From Bacteroidota bacterium (GTDB lineage Bacteria > Bacteroidota > Bacteroidia > Chitinophagales > Saprospiraceae): a DNA stretch of 34,900 nt. Under the pieces are notes generated by a model. It was not told the origin of the DNA and did not search any database. It was given only the letters and a program-made list of their open reading frames with translations. Both the position numbers and the translations under genes were made by a program. Where the stretch lies: positions 1-34,900 of the forward strand of contig DROJ01000613.1 in NCBI GenBank assembly GCA_011321935.1. Direction: 5' to 3'. Of this stretch, positions 22,505-30,965 are shown piece after piece; position 1 is the first letter of the stretch; each line of letters starts with the position of its first letter.

Positions 22505-25500
22505 TTACTTCTTCGCAATCAACATATACAAAACCGGAATAATATACAGCGTCAAAACCGTCGCCATAAATGTACCTCCGATCACTACCATTGCCAAAGG
22601 CACATTCGCTTCCGAGCCATGCGACTGATTAATTGCCGTCGGCAATAAAGCAAATATCGTTGTGCAGGCCGTCATCAAAACGGGGCGGAAGCGGTCGCTG
22701 GCACCGTTCATGATGGCCTCCATTTTTGGCTGGCCTTCTTTTACGAGGTTGTTGATGCGGTCAATCAAAATATTGCCGTAAGAAACGGAGACCCCCACCA
22801 TCATAATCAGGCCCATGATGGACTGGATGCTGTGGTAGGTATTGGTCCAAAACATGATGGCCGCCACGCCGATCAGTCCGAGCGGAAAGGCGAACATAAT
22901 AATAAGCGGCTGGCGGAACGAACGGAACAGCGGCACGATGATGAGGAAGGCCAAGACCATTGCCAACACCAAGCCCAGACCGAGGTCGCCAAAGGAGGAC
23001 TCCATGACGGCGATTTCACCCTGAAAATTGACCTCGTAACCTTTCGGGAAATCCATTTCATCGAGCAGGTTTTGTATTTTTTTGGAAAACGAACCAATGT
23101 CCTCGCCCTCCACCGAGGCATAGACATTGAACTCGCGGGTCAGGTTGTGGTGGTTGATTTCGACGGGGTTGGTGCCCTCGCTTATTTTGGAAAAATTGCG
23201 GAAAGGGATGGCCTCTCCGGTGGTCTTGCTGGTGCTGACCACGTTGCCAAAAATATCCTCGTTGTTGATGAGATTTTCGGGGTAGGTGACGCCGACATAG
23301 TAGTGGTTGCCGTTCCGTTCATCAATCCAAAATGCCTTGTCGAAAGTGGTCGAGGAGTTGAGGGCAGAGACGATGTTTTTCACTGCGTCCACTGGTTCGA
23401 CGCCGAGTTCGGCGGCTTTGATGCGGTCGAGGTCAATGTTTTTGGCGGGCTGGTCGAGGCGCTGGAGTACCCGCACGTCCCTTGCTGCGGGGATGGTTTT
23501 GATGGTATCGCGGATGCGTTCGGCGATGCGGCGCAGCACTTTGAGGTCGTTGCCTTTTATCTGCACGTCAATGGGGGCGGGCTTGCCGTCGTTGAGGGCA
23601 GCGGTGATGATGCCGCCCGTGTTGAAGCTGATTTCGACGCCGGGAAATTGGCGGTGGAGGCGCTCCCGCAAAGTGACCGCATAATCGAAAGTGCTGCCAA
23701 CGTGGTCTTCTTTTAACTGTACGCCAATGAAGCCATCTTGGGTGCCGGAGTTGGGGGTGTATGCGGCGGGGAGGTCGTAAAAGATGCCCGTGTTGGAGAT
23801 GATCTGCGAGAGGTCGTCGCCGAGTTCTTCGCGCACCACTTCTTCTATTGCGGCCATGGTGGCAGTGGCTTCTTGCAGCGGTGTGCCGGATTCGGTGCGG
23901 ACGAGGATTTCCATTTGGCCGACATCGGTTTTGGGGAACAGTTCATAGCCCTGGTTCATCATGAGGAACAATGCCCCGACGAACAGCGCCGCCACGAGCA
24001 ATAAAACGAGCGCATAAAACCGCAGCACATTGCGCAGCGACCATTGGTAAAAACCCCTCGCCTTGTCAAGCAGCCATTGGAACCAACCGAGCGGCCCGCG
24101 GTATTTTTTGCCCCTCGAATCGGGCAGATAATTCCTAAAAAACCTTGCTGCCGCAATGGGTATCAATGTCAAAGAAAAAATATACGAGCCGATCATTGTC
24201 CCCGCCACGGTGATTGCCAAAGGCGAAAAAAGAAATTTGGCGATGCCGGAAAGGAACATGACGGGAAAGAAAACGACGATGATAACGAGGGTGGAAACAA
24301 GCACTGGATTGGCCACTTCGAGCGCCGCATCGAGGGCTGCTTGGGTAGAATTTTTCCCCATCCTTAAATGCCTGTCCACGTTTTCCAAAACAACAATTGA
24401 GTTGTCAACCAAGAGGCCAAGCACGAGGGTCATGCCGCCCAAAGTGATGGAGTTGATGGCCTGCCCGGTGATGGACAAAACGATGAACCCGAACAGCACG
24501 GACAGGGGCAGGCTGAGTGCCACGATGAAGGTCGAACGGAAATTTCCCAAAAACAAAAGCAGCACGATGACCACAAAAAGCAGCCCCAACAAGCCCGCTT
24601 GGGTGAGGCCGGCAATGGACTTACGCACATAAGAGGACTGGTCGAAAATAACGCCGAGGTTCACATCGTCGGGCAGGCGTTCTTTGAGTTTTGGCAGGGC
24701 TTTTTTGACGGCTTCCACCGAGGCGATGGTGTTGGCGCCGGGGCGTTTGAAGATGGGCAGATAGACCTGTTCGTTGCCGTCCACGCGGGCGATATTGGTC
24801 TGGATGGCGCTGGCATCTTCGGCGCGCCCGATGTCTTTTACATAAATGGGCTTGCCGTTTTTGTACTTGATTACGATGTCGTTGAAGTCCTCTACTTTGA
24901 TAATCATGCCCTTGGCATCAATGCCGTAATTGATGTCGCCGACGCGGGCGATGCCGGAGGGGATCATGGTGGTATTGCGCTGGATGGCATCATTGACCTC
25001 GGTCTGGGAGAGGCCGAGGGCTTCGAGTTTTGCGGGGTCCACGTATATATATATGCGCCGCAGCGAACCGCCATAAGCTGCCGGTGCAATGATGCCCTTG
25101 ACTCCGCTCAACATTTGCCGTAAGGCGTAATAGGCCACGTCGTAAAGTTCCTTTCCGCTCTTGATGCCGCTGCTCACGGTGAGCAACATGAGGGGCTTGG
25201 AGGCGGTGGGGTCGAAGGGCTGTACCATCGGCGGCAGGGTGCCGGGCGGCTGGTAGTACATGTCGGACATGGCGTAGCTGGAGGTGTTGGCCATGGCCTC
25301 GGCGGGGTCTACGTCTTCGTTGTAATAATTGGTGACGATGCTGACGCCCATGATGCTTTTGGAGAGCTGTTTTTCGATGCCGGGCGACTGCCCAGTCCAC
25401 CGTTCCATCCGGCTGGTGATGTCTTTTTCGACGACCTCGGCGGGCATGCCGGGGTAGAGGGTAAGCACCTGCATCGCCGATTTTTTGAACTGCGGCAGGA

Positions 25501-25600
25501 TGTCAACGGGCATGCGGGGTATCAGCACGGAGGCGAGTACGCCGGTGATGATGGCCACTACAACGATGAGGTAGGGATTCTTGAAAGCTGCTTTTATCAT
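22505..25600 (-). CDS. RND-family efflux pump permease
   Basis: This 1031-residue inner-membrane pump has the RND architecture: a membrane helix near residues 10-28, a large periplasmic loop (about 30-335), six helices, a second loop and six more helices. Motif A region GMTLVLGLLVDNSIVVLENV lies in TM4 near residue 395, with Asp-Asn where AcrB has the Asp-Asp proton relay. TM10 reads GVSVSYGNILIDRI near residue 940, without the relay Lys of AcrB. It belongs to the AcrB/MdtBC/SwrC-like side rather than to the CzcA metal type (inference from these motifs). It should work with the adaptor (19373-20521) and TolC-like protein, from which it is separated by the abiE operon. Confidence 0.93.
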   Translation of the reverse strand: MIKAAFKNPYLIVVVAIITGVLASVLIPRMPVDILPQFKKSAMQVLTLYPGMPAEVVEKDITSRMERWTGQSPGIEKQLSKSIMGVSIVTNYYNEDVDPAEAMANTSSYAMSDMYYQPPGTLPPMVQPFDPTASKPLMLLTVSSGIKSGKELYDVAYYALRQMLSGVKGIIAPAAYGGSLRRIYIYVDPAKLEALGLSQTEVNDAIQRNTTMIPSGIARVGDINYGIDAKGMIIKVEDFNDIVIKYKNGKPIYVKDIGRAEDASAIQTNIARVDGNEQVYLPIFKRPGANTIASVEAVKKALPKLKERLPDDVNLGVIFDQSSYVRKSIAGLTQAGLLGLLFVVIVLLLFLGNFRSTFIVALSLPLSVLFGFIVLSITGQAINSITLGGMTLVLGLLVDNSIVVLENVDRHLRMGKNSTQAALDAALEVANPVLVSTLVIIVVFFPVMFLSGIAKFLFSPLAITVAGTMIGSYIFSLTLIPIAAARFFRNYLPDSRGKKYRGPLGWFQWLLDKARGFYQWSLRNVLRFYALVLLLVAALFVGALFLMMNQGYELFPKTDVGQMEILVRTESGTPLQEATATMAAIEEVVREELGDDLSQIISNTGIFYDLPAAYTPNSGTQDGFIGVQLKEDHVGSTFDYAVTLRERLHRQFPGVEISFNTGGIITAALNDGKPAPIDVQIKGNDLKVLRRIAERIRDTIKTIPAARDVRVLQRLDQPAKNIDLDRIKAAELGVEPVDAVKNIVSALNSSTTFDKAFWIDERNGNHYYVGVTYPENLINNEDIFGNVVSTSKTTGEAIPFRNFSKISEGTNPVEINHHNLTREFNVYASVEGEDIGSFSKKIQNLLDEMDFPKGYEVNFQGEIAVMESSFGDLGLGLVLAMVLAFLIIVPLFRSFRQPLIIMFAFPLGLIGVAAIMFWTNTYHSIQSIMGLIMMVGVSVSYGNILIDRINNLVKEGQPKMEAIMNGASDRFRPVLMTACTTIFALLPTAINQSHGSEANVPLAMVVIGGTFMATVLTLYIIPVLYMLIAKK

Positions 25601-25626
25601 CCGAATGTGAGGTGTCTGACTTGAAA

Positions 25627-25683
25627 GCCGGCTTCGGAGAATATTCGGCGGGGTCGGCTTTCCGATTTAGGGAGGCAAAGGTA
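25627..25683 (-). promoter_or_regulatory. Candidate promoter and 5' leader hairpin of the efflux pump gene
   Basis: On the minus strand TACCTTTG (25683-25676) matches TAnnTTTG, ~75 bp before the pump ATG; the -33 region is AT-rich. Just downstream, AAGCCGaccccgccgaatattctccgaaGCCGGCTT-type pairing (25625-25661) forms an inverted repeat in the leader. It may be a regulator site or an attenuating hairpin. Confidence 0.4.
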
Positions 25684-26036
25684 GTGAATTCATATCTGGA
25701 TTAATTAAAAAGAAGGAGGGAAAGGTTGTTTCCGGCTTTTTCGTTTATAATCAAATAACGGCAATTTGGCTTCAAGTAGCTAAAAGCCAACGCATTACAA
25801 AATTTTATTATTTTAAAACCATAAAATCTGACAGAACAAAACCTGTTTTTTGTCCTCCTTAAAAAGGACGGGCTGAATTTATATTTGCGGCCTGGTGAGT
25901 AAACAGTTATAATCCTATGATGTCATAATTTTTATTGACCACACATTTTTGAAACCGGTTTCTTTTTTTTGTTTTCGTAGCCACCCAATTTATTGGGTAG
26001 GCTGTAAAATAGAAGTGTAAGTAAAAAATAAAAGTG
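25684..26036. other. Gene-free stretch
   Basis: No credible coding frame. A plus-strand TATATTTG at 25880-25887 resembles a -7 box but has no -33 partner and no gene downstream. A short hairpin GTCCT-ccttaaa-AAGGAC-like lies near 25852-25869. Confidence 0.4.
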
Positions 26037-26219
26037 TTCCCTCAAAATTGCATGGCAGACAAACACATTTTTTTGAAACACATAGAAACATAGGACACAT
26101 AGTTTTTCCGCCATCGGCGGAATCAGCACCCTAATTTCCGCCGAAGGCGGAAAAACTATGTGCTCTATGTTTCTATGTGTTTCAAAAAAAATATGTTTAC
26201 CATTCAGTTTTGAGGGGAT
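26037..26219. repeat. Long palindromic element with ~72-bp arms and two central GC hairpins
   Basis: The arms run roughly 26037-26112 and 26146-26219; the 40 bp around GAAACACATAGAAACATAG are nearly identical as inverted complements, and the similarity weakens outward to ccctcaaaa/ttttgaggg. The centre holds two hairpins with the same stem and different loops: TTCCGCC-atc-GGCGGAA (26106-26122) and TTCCGCC-gaa-GGCGGAA (26136-26152). No gene is inside. It is MITE-like in design; no target-site duplication was confirmed. Confidence 0.85.
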
Positions 26220-26298
26220 ACAAATAAAATAATAATTGGGTGCCTGCCCAAATCAAAAAGTATTTATTTAAATCGGGGAGTTGTTCTCCTTTGTACTC

Positions 26299-26835
26299 TT
26301 AATTTATATCTGCAAATAAATAAAATTCATTCCTTAATTTTATTTTCCGATTCCCGCCTTTTTCGATTCCTATATATTGCAATTTAAAACTGGTGGTTTC
26401 TTTAGAATTTATCGGTTTGCTCATTTTAAGTTTAGATTTTTTTGTGGAAAAATTAATTCTGTTTTCCCAGCTTTTAACAATTTCAAACTCGGTCGTTTGC
26501 CTATCTCCGTTAATTATTGTTGACAATCTGAAAATGCCTTCATTGGTGAGGGCTTCGTTAATGATTATAATTTCATCTTCCGAATACTTTTCTTTTTTTA
26601 CGAAAGTGAATATTGTTCCTCGATTGGAGTGACTGGCGGATGAGTCGTTTATTTTTATTGTTCCTGAATTTTTGGGTTCTCCTTTTGAATAAGTTATAGC
26701 TGCTCCATGCCCTTTAATTGATTGCTCAATTTTATTAAAATTATTGTATCCGTTTTTATATTTTATCTGCTCGGTTATTTTAGGCGAGCAGCCGATGGAT
26801 AGGAATAGGATGATGGGCGTTATATATGTTTTCAT
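26299..26835 (-). CDS. Hypothetical lipoprotein
   Basis: This 178-residue protein starts at ATG 26835 (MKTYITPIILFLSIGCSPKI); another ATG 12 bp upstream is equally possible. The lipobox LSIGC predicts a lipidated envelope protein. The mature part is rich in Lys, Asn, Ser and Ile, with predicted beta strands and no motif I recognise. AT-rich composition sets it apart from the efflux and phosphatase genes on either side and suggests recent acquisition or low conservation. Function unknown. Confidence 0.75.
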   Translation of the reverse strand: MKTYITPIILFLSIGCSPKITEQIKYKNGYNNFNKIEQSIKGHGAAITYSKGEPKNSGTIKINDSSASHSNRGTIFTFVKKEKYSEDEIIIINEALTNEGIFRLSTIINGDRQTTEFEIVKSWENRINFSTKKSKLKMSKPINSKETTSFKLQYIGIEKGGNRKIKLRNEFYLFADIN

Positions 26836-26926
26836 TTTGAAATTCATATTACCTTGACAAGGTTAAATTAGAACAACCTCTTTTTAATTTTTCAAATCGG
26901 CTATATTCCAACATTTTAAAATCAAT

Positions 26927-27265
26927 TCAATTTTCCTTTTCCTCTTTATCCACCGATTCCGAAAGTTCCGATTTATTGAGTTTATATTTTACAAATTTTG
27001 AAATGAAATAATAAAGCAAATGGATAATAACTGTTCCACCTCCACCAATAATCCAAAACGCAAGTGTAATTCCTAAAATTGGCATTCCACAATTAATTCC
27101 ATTTGGGTCTGGTTCGGGATAAAAGAATCGAGGGAAAATAAATAAATGCCCAATCAATACCATTAAAAAAGTGATAGTCTTCCCGTGTTTCCAATTCATT
27201 TTTTCCGAGACCAAGTAAAGGCCTGTTTGGCAAATAGAGACCAGTATTATCAAAATTAGTATCAT
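26927..27265 (-). CDS. Hypothetical membrane protein
   Basis: This 112-residue protein starts at ATG 27265 (MILILIILVSICQTGLYLV). Three hydrophobic segments (about residues 1-18, 28-45 and 62-90) are followed by a charged tail (KYKLNKSELSESVDKEEKEN). The loop PEPDPNGINCGMPI precedes the last helix. An alternative start at 27367 overlaps the end of the next gene upstream and adds 34 residues without clear structure. I do not recognise the family; function unknown. Confidence 0.6.
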   Translation of the reverse strand: MILILIILVSICQTGLYLVSEKMNWKHGKTITFLMVLIGHLFIFPRFFYPEPDPNGINCGMPILGITLAFWIIGGGGTVIIHLLYYFISKFVKYKLNKSELSESVDKEEKEN

Positions 27266-27366
27266 TTTTATTTTTTGAAAAGGAGTTTTGATTTTTATAG
27301 TATGCTGTGTTATTCTTTTTGCTTGCACACAACTTATCAATGACGACCAAACAGTCATTACTCCCA

Positions 27367-28233
27367 CTAATTTTTCATAAACTTATAGGCTCTTGTTTCT
27401 CCGTTTTTAAAACCTGCCTTTAGCAAGTACATACCTTTTGGCAGCCCATTTATCCCAACATTAAGGATGTTTGTATCATCTTTTTTGATACAGCTATTAC
27501 CGTTCAAATCTATAATTTCTACAAATACTATTTTCATGTTTGTTGCGGGGGTAAGTGTCAATTGATTTGTTGCGGGGTTGGGAAAAAAGGAAAAGCCTGT
27601 TTTTGGCGAAACAGGTTCTTCAGTATCAGTCAAAGTGCAGTTGCCGTGCTGATATTCTATTATATTGTTTTTATGGAAACAATTTAATTCTACCCAGCAG
27701 TCGGAGGTGAACATATATAAAGTGTTCATTGTTGACAGTTCACTGCCGATGCCTTCGATCCAAAATGATTTGGTATCCAAATCAGAAGCGAGGCCCACCT
27801 CGATCCTTTTTCTTTTTTCGCCAGAATTTAATGTGACCGAATCAATAGATATGACTTCCAAAAGCGTGGGGGAATTACTGTTCCCGATTTCAAATTGTTC
27901 CCCTGTCCCGACATTAAAATCATAAATCAAAAACTCCTCTCCATCTTGCTCAAATTTTGAAAAAACCTTTCCATTGGTTTCCCGAAAATATTTCCCGGTA
28001 GGAAAAGCCAAGTAATCAACATTGGCAATAAGTGGATAGTATTCAATGCCACCGATCAGCACCGGGTCTCCAAAGCCGAATTTATTAGTGGTACAGTCTA
28101 TTTCACCCGAATTAAAAATATAGCAGCAGTCATCTAAGTACCATTCGTTTTCAGTATTGACGAACAATTGGCACATACAAGAACTGCAGATCAATAATCC
28201 GATAATGAGTAAAGAGAATTTTATTTTGGCCAT
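27367..28233 (-). CDS. Secreted protein with C-terminal T9SS sorting domain
   Basis: This 288-residue protein starts at ATG 28233 (MAKIKFSLLIIGLLICSSC) with an N-terminal signal peptide. The C-terminal ~75 residues form a type A sorting domain (Por_Secre_tail): FSFFPNPATNQLTLTP, then VEIIDLNGNSCIKK, then NGLPKGMYLLKAGF, ending TRAYKFMKN. This directs export through the type IX secretion system and attachment to the surface or release. The central ~190 residues are rich in Asn, Asp and Cys and have no enzyme motif I recognise (YYPLIANVDYLAFPTGKYF). The length of a longer upstream frame is an artefact of antisense composition. It diverges from phoD. Confidence 0.85.
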   Translation of the reverse strand: MAKIKFSLLIIGLLICSSCMCQLFVNTENEWYLDDCCYIFNSGEIDCTTNKFGFGDPVLIGGIEYYPLIANVDYLAFPTGKYFRETNGKVFSKFEQDGEEFLIYDFNVGTGEQFEIGNSNSPTLLEVISIDSVTLNSGEKRKRIEVGLASDLDTKSFWIEGIGSELSTMNTLYMFTSDCWVELNCFHKNNIIEYQHGNCTLTDTEEPVSPKTGFSFFPNPATNQLTLTPATNMKIVFVEIIDLNGNSCIKKDDTNILNVGINGLPKGMYLLKAGFKNGETRAYKFMKN

Positions 28234-28260
28234 GATTTTTTTTTTTGAAAAAACAATGGA

Positions 28261-28291
28261 TAAAGGTAAAAATTTTTCACATGGACACAAA
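28261..28291 (-). promoter_or_regulatory. Promoter of the T9SS-cargo gene
   Basis: On the minus strand TTTGTG (28291-28286) and TACCTTTA (28268-28261) are 17 bp apart, one mismatch from TAnnTTTG. The ATG follows ~28 bp downstream. Confidence 0.55.
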
Positions 28292-28363
28292 CAAATATCA
28301 CCTCCCCAATCACCTCCATTTCCCCCACCTTCCTTAGCTTCGCCCGAACAAAAATTACAGAAC

Positions 28364-29680
28364 ATGAAATACATTTCCACCTTCTTCCTCCTGTGCATCC
28401 CGGCCCTTGCCGTCTTTGCCCAAAAGTCCCTCCTCCAATCCGGTCCCATGCTCGGCTATACCCACATGGCGGAGGCCATGCTCTGGGTGCAGACCAAGAG
28501 TGCCGCCGAGGTGCAGTTCGTTTATTGGGAAAAAGAGATGCCCTCGGAAAAGCGGCATACCGGAGTTTACCAGACCAATAAAAAAGAAGGTTTCACGGCG
28601 CACCTCGTTGCCGACCAAGTAGAGCCGGGCAAGCACTACGAGTACCAATTGCTCATCAACAAGCAGCCCATAAAATTCGATTACCCGACCACTTTCCAAA
28701 CGCTGCCCCTGTGGCAGTGGCGCACTGACCCGCCGCCGTTCAAAATGGCCATCGGCAGTTGTTTTTATGTCAACGAAACAAAGTACGACCGCCCCGGCAA
28801 ACCCTATGGCGGCGACTACCGCATCTTCAAGGCCATCCACGAGCAGCGCCCCGACGCCATGCTCTGGCTCGGCGACAACACCTATTTGCGGGAGGTTGAT
28901 TTTTACAGCCGCACGGGCTACGTCCACCGCTACACCCATACCCGCTCGCTGCCAGAACTCCAGCCATTGCTGGCCTCCACGCACCATTACGCCATCTGGG
29001 ACGACCATGATTATGGGCCAAACGACAGCGACCGCAGCTCTGTTTACAAAGACATGTCGAAAGAGGTGTTCCAGCAATTTTGGGCAAACCCCACCTATGG
29101 ACTGCCGGGCAAAGAAGGCATCACCACTTTTTTCCAGTGGGCCGACATGGATTTTTTCCTGCTCGACAACCGCACTTTCCGCAAGCCCAACGACCGCATC
29201 ACCGGCAAGCAGGTTTTGCTCGGAAGCGACCAGATGGAATGGCTCGTTGATGCCCTCGTGGCCAGCCATGCCCCCTTCAAGTTTGTGGCCATGGGCGGGC
29301 AGTTCCTCAACCCCAACGCAAAATTTGAGCGCTACTCCAAGCTTTGCCCCGAAGAGCGCAGCTATTTGTTGAGGCGCATTGAGGAGGAGGGCATCAAAAA
29401 CGTGGTCTTCCTCACCGGCGACGTACACCACTCCGAAATGAGCAAACTGGTGCTGGGAAATGGCTCGACGGTTTATGACCTGACCGTTTCGCCCTTCACC
29501 TCCGGCGTCTATAAGGCCGACGGCGGCAACCCGCTTTTGGAAGAAGGCACCGTGGTCAATGAGCGGAACTTTGGCATCCTCGAATTTTCCGGCCCGCGCG
29601 AAGAACGGGTGATGACCATACGGATTTTTAACAGCGACGGGGAGGAGAAGTGGACAAAGGAGATTGTTGCGGAGGACTGA
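28364..29680 (+). CDS. PhoD-like metallophosphatase (alkaline phosphatase D family)
   Basis: This 438-residue exported enzyme is set to start at ATG 28364 (MKYISTFFLLCIPALAVFAQ), giving a clean signal peptide; the frame is open upstream but that part is antisense to the neighbour. An N-terminal Fn3-like PhoD_N domain (about residues 24-115) precedes the catalytic domain: GSCFYVNETKYDRPGKPYGG, MLWLGDNTYLREVDF (metal-binding Asp-Asn), AIWDDHDYGPNDSD (Asp-Asp-His) and FLTGDVHHSEM near residue 360. These are the PhoD motifs for phosphomonoester or phosphodiester hydrolysis with Fe/Ca. It probably frees phosphate in the periplasm or at the surface. Complete, single gene. Confidence 0.93.
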   Translation: MKYISTFFLLCIPALAVFAQKSLLQSGPMLGYTHMAEAMLWVQTKSAAEVQFVYWEKEMPSEKRHTGVYQTNKKEGFTAHLVADQVEPGKHYEYQLLINKQPIKFDYPTTFQTLPLWQWRTDPPPFKMAIGSCFYVNETKYDRPGKPYGGDYRIFKAIHEQRPDAMLWLGDNTYLREVDFYSRTGYVHRYTHTRSLPELQPLLASTHHYAIWDDHDYGPNDSDRSSVYKDMSKEVFQQFWANPTYGLPGKEGITTFFQWADMDFFLLDNRTFRKPNDRITGKQVLLGSDQMEWLVDALVASHAPFKFVAMGGQFLNPNAKFERYSKLCPEERSYLLRRIEEEGIKNVVFLTGDVHHSEMSKLVLGNGSTVYDLTVSPFTSGVYKADGGNPLLEEGTVVNERNFGILEFSGPREERVMTIRIFNSDGEEKWTKEIVAED

Positions 29681-29701
29681 TTTGTTTCCCGCAAAGGTTT
29701 G

Positions 29702-29809
29702 TTTCCCGCTGAGTACGGAGTGTCATACGCAGAGAGCGCAGAGTTTTGTGGAGCCGTCTCCTATACACTCTGCGCTCTCTGCGTATAACTCTGCGTCCTT
29801 TGCGGGAAA
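29702..29809. repeat. Inverted repeat element (ACGCAGAGAGCGCAGAG)
   Basis: The 43-bp arms 29702-29744 and 29767-29809 end in TTTCCCGC and share ATACGCAGAGAGCGCAGAGT at the inner side, perfectly paired there. It lies 21 bp after phoD. Confidence 0.8.
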
Positions 29810-29825
29810 TAAAAAATGATGGAAA

Positions 29826-30010
29826 CAAAAAACGGCAGACATCAAAGATGCTGCCGCCGTGTCACCAATAGTGTGAAGGGTTTTTGCGGGACTCCCGTAA
29901 GGTTGCCCAAAAGACCCAACAATAGTGTGTGGCCCTTTAACCGGAATGTGGGAAAAGCCCTTTTGGGCGCTGCAATGTGCAGCGCCCAGGGAAATAATTT
30001 TGTTACAATA
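29826..30010 (-). ncRNA. Candidate structured small RNA with its own terminator
   Basis: Read on the minus strand this gap holds consecutive hairpins and ends in a rho-independent terminator. (1) GGGCGCTGCA-cat-TGCAGCGCCC (29987-29965), 10 perfect pairs. (2) A closing pairing AAAGGG...CCCTT enclosing CGGG-agt-CCCG. (3) Two direct copies of CACACTATTG. (4) The terminator CGGCAG-CATC-ttt-GATG-t-CTGCCG (29855-29832) followed by TTTTTTG. The 3' arm of hairpin 1 (GCCCAAAAG) can instead pair perfectly over 9 bp with CTTTTGGGC at 29914-29906, which is switch-like. The 5' end is a guess. No known RNA class was recognised; 6S, SRP and RNase P hallmarks are absent. A 90-residue plus-strand frame here has no coding character. 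Confidence 0.45.
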
Positions 30011-30111
30011 CTCTACTTAAACTGGTGTAGGAAAAAAAGTCGGTTTCCGGGACATCTCGATGTTTGGGATGCCGGTGTCCGGAATTAAACATTTAGGATG
30101 AGATATCTTGA

Positions 30112-30181
30112 TGGCTGTTGGCTATTAGCTGTTGGCAGTTAGCCAATGGCCAATGGCCAATGGCAAAAAGCGAATAGCCTA
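30112..30181. repeat. Ten consecutive degenerate heptanucleotides forming a palindrome
   Basis: The frame of seven runs TGGCTGT, TGGCTAT, TAGCTGT, TGGCAGT, TAGCCAA, TGGCCAA, TGGCCAA, TGGCAAA, AAGCGAA, TAGCCTA without a slip. The first and second halves are mutually complementary (ttggcTat / tGgccaa). On the minus strand a TATATTTG box (30194-30187) lies just upstream of the array. Confidence 0.85.
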
Positions 30182-30357
30182 TTTTACAAATATATTGATT
30201 TCAAAGCTCTCAGACCTCCCGTCCCTGCTGCCACATTAACTTTGATCCTAATATTTCAAAAACATTGCCATTATTTTTAATGCGTGCCAAAAAAGAGGGG
30301 AAATGACAAAATTTTATTTTACTAATATTTTTATAAAATAATATAAAGGGAGCTGTT
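30182..30357. other. AT-rich gap
   Basis: No gene seen. A weak -7-like TATATTTG on the minus strand (30194-30187) might start the transcript of the candidate RNA, through the heptad array. Confidence 0.3.
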
Positions 30358-30960
30358 TCAGGGCAACCGATTGACCCACGAGAGTAATGTTTCTGCGGCT
30401 TTCCGCAATGTTTCACCAAAAACAAAAATGCCCTCGGGATGGCCTTTCATCACAAATATTTTTTCTTTCCTAAATTGTTTTTTTTGTGAAATATCAATGA
30501 TGGAGCGGGCCATTTCCGGTGTGCCATAGGTCGCCTTTTCATCGGTGGTCGGCACCCGGCCGAGCAGGTATTCCCACAGCGGCAAGTGGTGGGCATGGAT
30601 GACGCCGCGCACATCGGGGCATTGCTGGTAAACCACGGCGTGGCTCATCGTTTCGGAAGAGGCGATTATCGGCCCCCGGCACCAGACTTTGTTTTTTTCA
30701 ATATCAAATCCAGTTACTGTCGTAAAATGGACAGCCGAGAGTTGCTCTATCAGGCCCGTCGCCGAACCCGATATAATAAAGGTGTCGCCCGTACCTGTCC
30801 GCTGGCTGATATTCCCAAAGCCGATGCCGTTGTCGTAGCCCCCGATGAGGTGGTGCCGATACATTTCCTGCCGCCAAAAATTGAGTTCCTCGATTTGCTT
30901 TCCGGGCAGTGCAGGGGCTTCCTGCCACTCCGCATCAAATTTTATATAACCTTCGTCCAT
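30358..30960 (-). CDS. Class II aldolase/adducin-family protein
   Basis: This 200-residue protein starts at ATG 30960 (MDEGYIKFDAEWQEAP); a longer frame begins in the repeat-rich leader and is not credible. The class II aldolase fold is shown by GGYDNGIGFGNISQRTG, by FIISGSATG, by GPIIASSETMSHAVVY (Ser-Ser-Glu at the phosphate site) and by GVIHAHHLPLWEYLL with the metal-binding His-x-His. A further His near the C-terminus (FVMKGHPEGIFVFG) completes the zinc site. Family members are aldolases, epimerases or dehydratases acting on sugar phosphates. The substrate is not predictable because there are no sugar genes beside it. Confidence 0.88.
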   Translation of the reverse strand: MDEGYIKFDAEWQEAPALPGKQIEELNFWRQEMYRHHLIGGYDNGIGFGNISQRTGTGDTFIISGSATGLIEQLSAVHFTTVTGFDIEKNKVWCRGPIIASSETMSHAVVYQQCPDVRGVIHAHHLPLWEYLLGRVPTTDEKATYGTPEMARSIIDISQKKQFRKEKIFVMKGHPEGIFVFGETLRKAAETLLSWVNRLP

Positions 30961-30965
30961 AATAA

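Noticed and set aside
22832-23716. Open plus-strand frame of 294 codons
   Set aside because: Antisense to the RND permease; His- and Asp-rich composition typical of a shadow frame.
25880-25887. Promoter TATATTTG on the plus strand
   Set aside because: The nearest TTG is about 27 bp upstream, too far for a -33 box, and no gene follows in the same direction.
28355-29431. Open minus-strand frame of 358 codons
   Set aside because: Antisense to the PhoD-like gene, whose catalytic motifs are all present.
29826-30010. 6S RNA, SRP RNA or RNase P RNA
   Set aside because: The 5' region forms a self-contained hairpin and does not pair with the 3' end as in 6S, and the conserved cores of SRP and RNase P RNA are absent.
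29816-30088. 90-codon plus-strand frame after phoD
   Set aside because: It runs through hairpins and a minus-strand terminator, its composition is unlike a protein, and no motif is seen; an RNA explanation is better.
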